A stretch of 5,554 nt of DNA, from positions 1 through 5,554 of the forward strand of contig CANHHZ010000134.1 of assembly GCA_947460275.1 (NCBI GenBank), in the 5' to 3' direction. Below the pieces are notes generated by a model. The model did not search any database. It had not been told where the DNA came from and worked only from the letters and a program-made list of their open reading frames with translations. Positions 4,972-5,554 of the stretch are shown in pieces; the stretch's first letter is position 1; the number at the start of each line of letters is the position of its first letter. Origin of the DNA: Sphingobacteriaceae bacterium (GTDB lineage: Bacteria > Bacteroidota > Bacteroidia > Sphingobacteriales > Sphingobacteriaceae). Made by a program: the position numbers and the translations under genes.

Positions 4972-5554
4972 TTACGGATTAAACGTAAAAGATAAATAGT
5001 AAAGGGCTCCAATTGATGGGTTACCAAATGAAGTTTGATAGTATTTATTCAAAATATTTGATCCACCCAATTTAATCATCGACTTAACTGCAGGAACTTT
5101 CAAGTTAACCTGAGCATCGAAGGTAGAGAAAGATGGAACTGTTCCGGTTGCAAAACTTGAATTCCAATAGAAGGCATCTTGCCAGCGGTATTGAACGTTA
5201 AAACCAAAGTTTTTAACAATTTCTCTACTACCTACGCCAGCATTAAATCTCCACTCAGGGGTATTAAAGTTATTATCAACATTTGCAGGTAAATTACTTA
5301 ACTTATTGTAAGAAGTATTACCGTTGAAATTAAATTTACCAACTTGGTAATCTAAACCAAAAGCACCACCATAAGATTTAACTTGTCCGTCAAGATTTAC
5401 AGGGACATTAAATTTAGTTGGACTAGCAGAGGTTGGATTTTGATACAATTCTACACCTCCGATGAAATCTTTATAAATATTGTAATAAGCATAACCATCA
5501 ACTAATAGTTTTTTAGTGGCTAAACCTTTATAACCTAATTCAAAAGATTGAACA
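4972..5554 (-). CDS. TonB-dependent outer-membrane receptor, C-terminal part (cut by right edge)
   Basis: The open frame continues to the window edge, so these 193 residues are only the end of a much longer protein (full-length receptors are usually 700-1000 residues). The first visible segment, VQSFELGYKGL, then KKLLVDGYAYYNIYKDFIGG, is the usual late-barrel E-x-G-Y-K strand pattern of TonB-dependent receptors. Alternating aromatic strands follow (VKSYGGAFGLDYQVGKFNFNGN, FGFNVQYRWQDAFYWNS, STFDAQVNLKVP). Then comes the LGGSNILNKYYQTSFGNPS motif that normally precedes the last strand, and the protein ends YYLSFTFNP. The receptor imports iron chelates, vitamins or oligosaccharides across the outer membrane using TonB energy; the substrate cannot be told from this end. 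A TTG at 5448-5446 inside the frame is not the start. No SusD-like lipoprotein gene lies downstream, so it is probably not a SusC/D polysaccharide receptor. Confidence 0.92.
   Translation of the reverse strand, partial: VQSFELGYKGLATKKLLVDGYAYYNIYKDFIGGVELYQNPTSASPTKFNVPVNLDGQVKSYGGAFGLDYQVGKFNFNGNTSYNKLSNLPANVDNNFNTPEWRFNAGVGSREIVKNFGFNVQYRWQDAFYWNSSFATGTVPSFSTFDAQVNLKVPAVKSMIKLGGSNILNKYYQTSFGNPSIGALYYLSFTFNP

Noticed and set aside
4839..5027. 62-aa minus-strand ORF spanning the receptor end and the terminator
   Set aside because: It runs through a strong terminator hairpin and overlaps the receptor's final residues in another frame, so translation is unlikely.

Overview
The window looks like Bacteroidota DNA, most likely a Flavobacterium-type bacterium. 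It is very AT-rich, has no obvious Shine-Dalgarno sites, and carries TAnnTTTG-type -7 boxes. It encodes an NrtR-like Nudix/winged-helix regulator and a TonB-dependent receptor ending in SFTFNP, both typical of that phylum. This assignment is an inference from protein style, not from a database match.

Left part (1-884, minus strand): an NrtR-like regulator with a degenerate Nudix box and a TTG start. Just downstream on the same strand is the 5' end of a gene for a signal-peptide-bearing protein that runs off the left edge. Its obvious ATG is followed at codon 5 by an in-frame amber stop. Between the regulator and the next plus-strand gene lies about 500 bp with no convincing known gene. It holds small inverted and direct repeats and one 40-codon ORF that ends 5 nt before the kinase gene.

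Middle (1394-3244, plus strand): a tight two-gene unit with a 6-nt gap. It contains a BadF/N-acetylglucosamine-kinase-type sugar kinase homologue, which lacks the usual N-terminal Asp, and type I NAD-dependent GAPDH. The pairing suggests a link to glycolysis or amino-sugar metabolism. After gapA, a roughly 300-bp intergenic region holds a -7 promoter box with a perfect inverted repeat centred about 39 nt upstream of the expected start. This is followed by about 140 nt without any ATG, containing a hairpin and ending in a strong terminator. It is a good candidate for a small RNA.

Right part (3549-5554, minus strand): an orphan membrane PAS sensor histidine kinase, which shares the terminator just described by convergent transcription. 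Next comes a very strong hairpin terminator, then the C-terminal 193 residues of a TonB-dependent outer-membrane receptor cut by the right edge. The kinase gene has its own possible promoter and an upstream 14-bp palindrome, so it is probably not cotranscribed with the receptor.

Most of the window is ordinary housekeeping and signalling content. The items most worth a second look are the candidate small RNA with its promoter/operator, the amber-interrupted secreted-protein gene, and the atypical sugar kinase upstream of gapA. I saw no clear evidence of a mobile element, CRISPR array, tRNA or rRNA.
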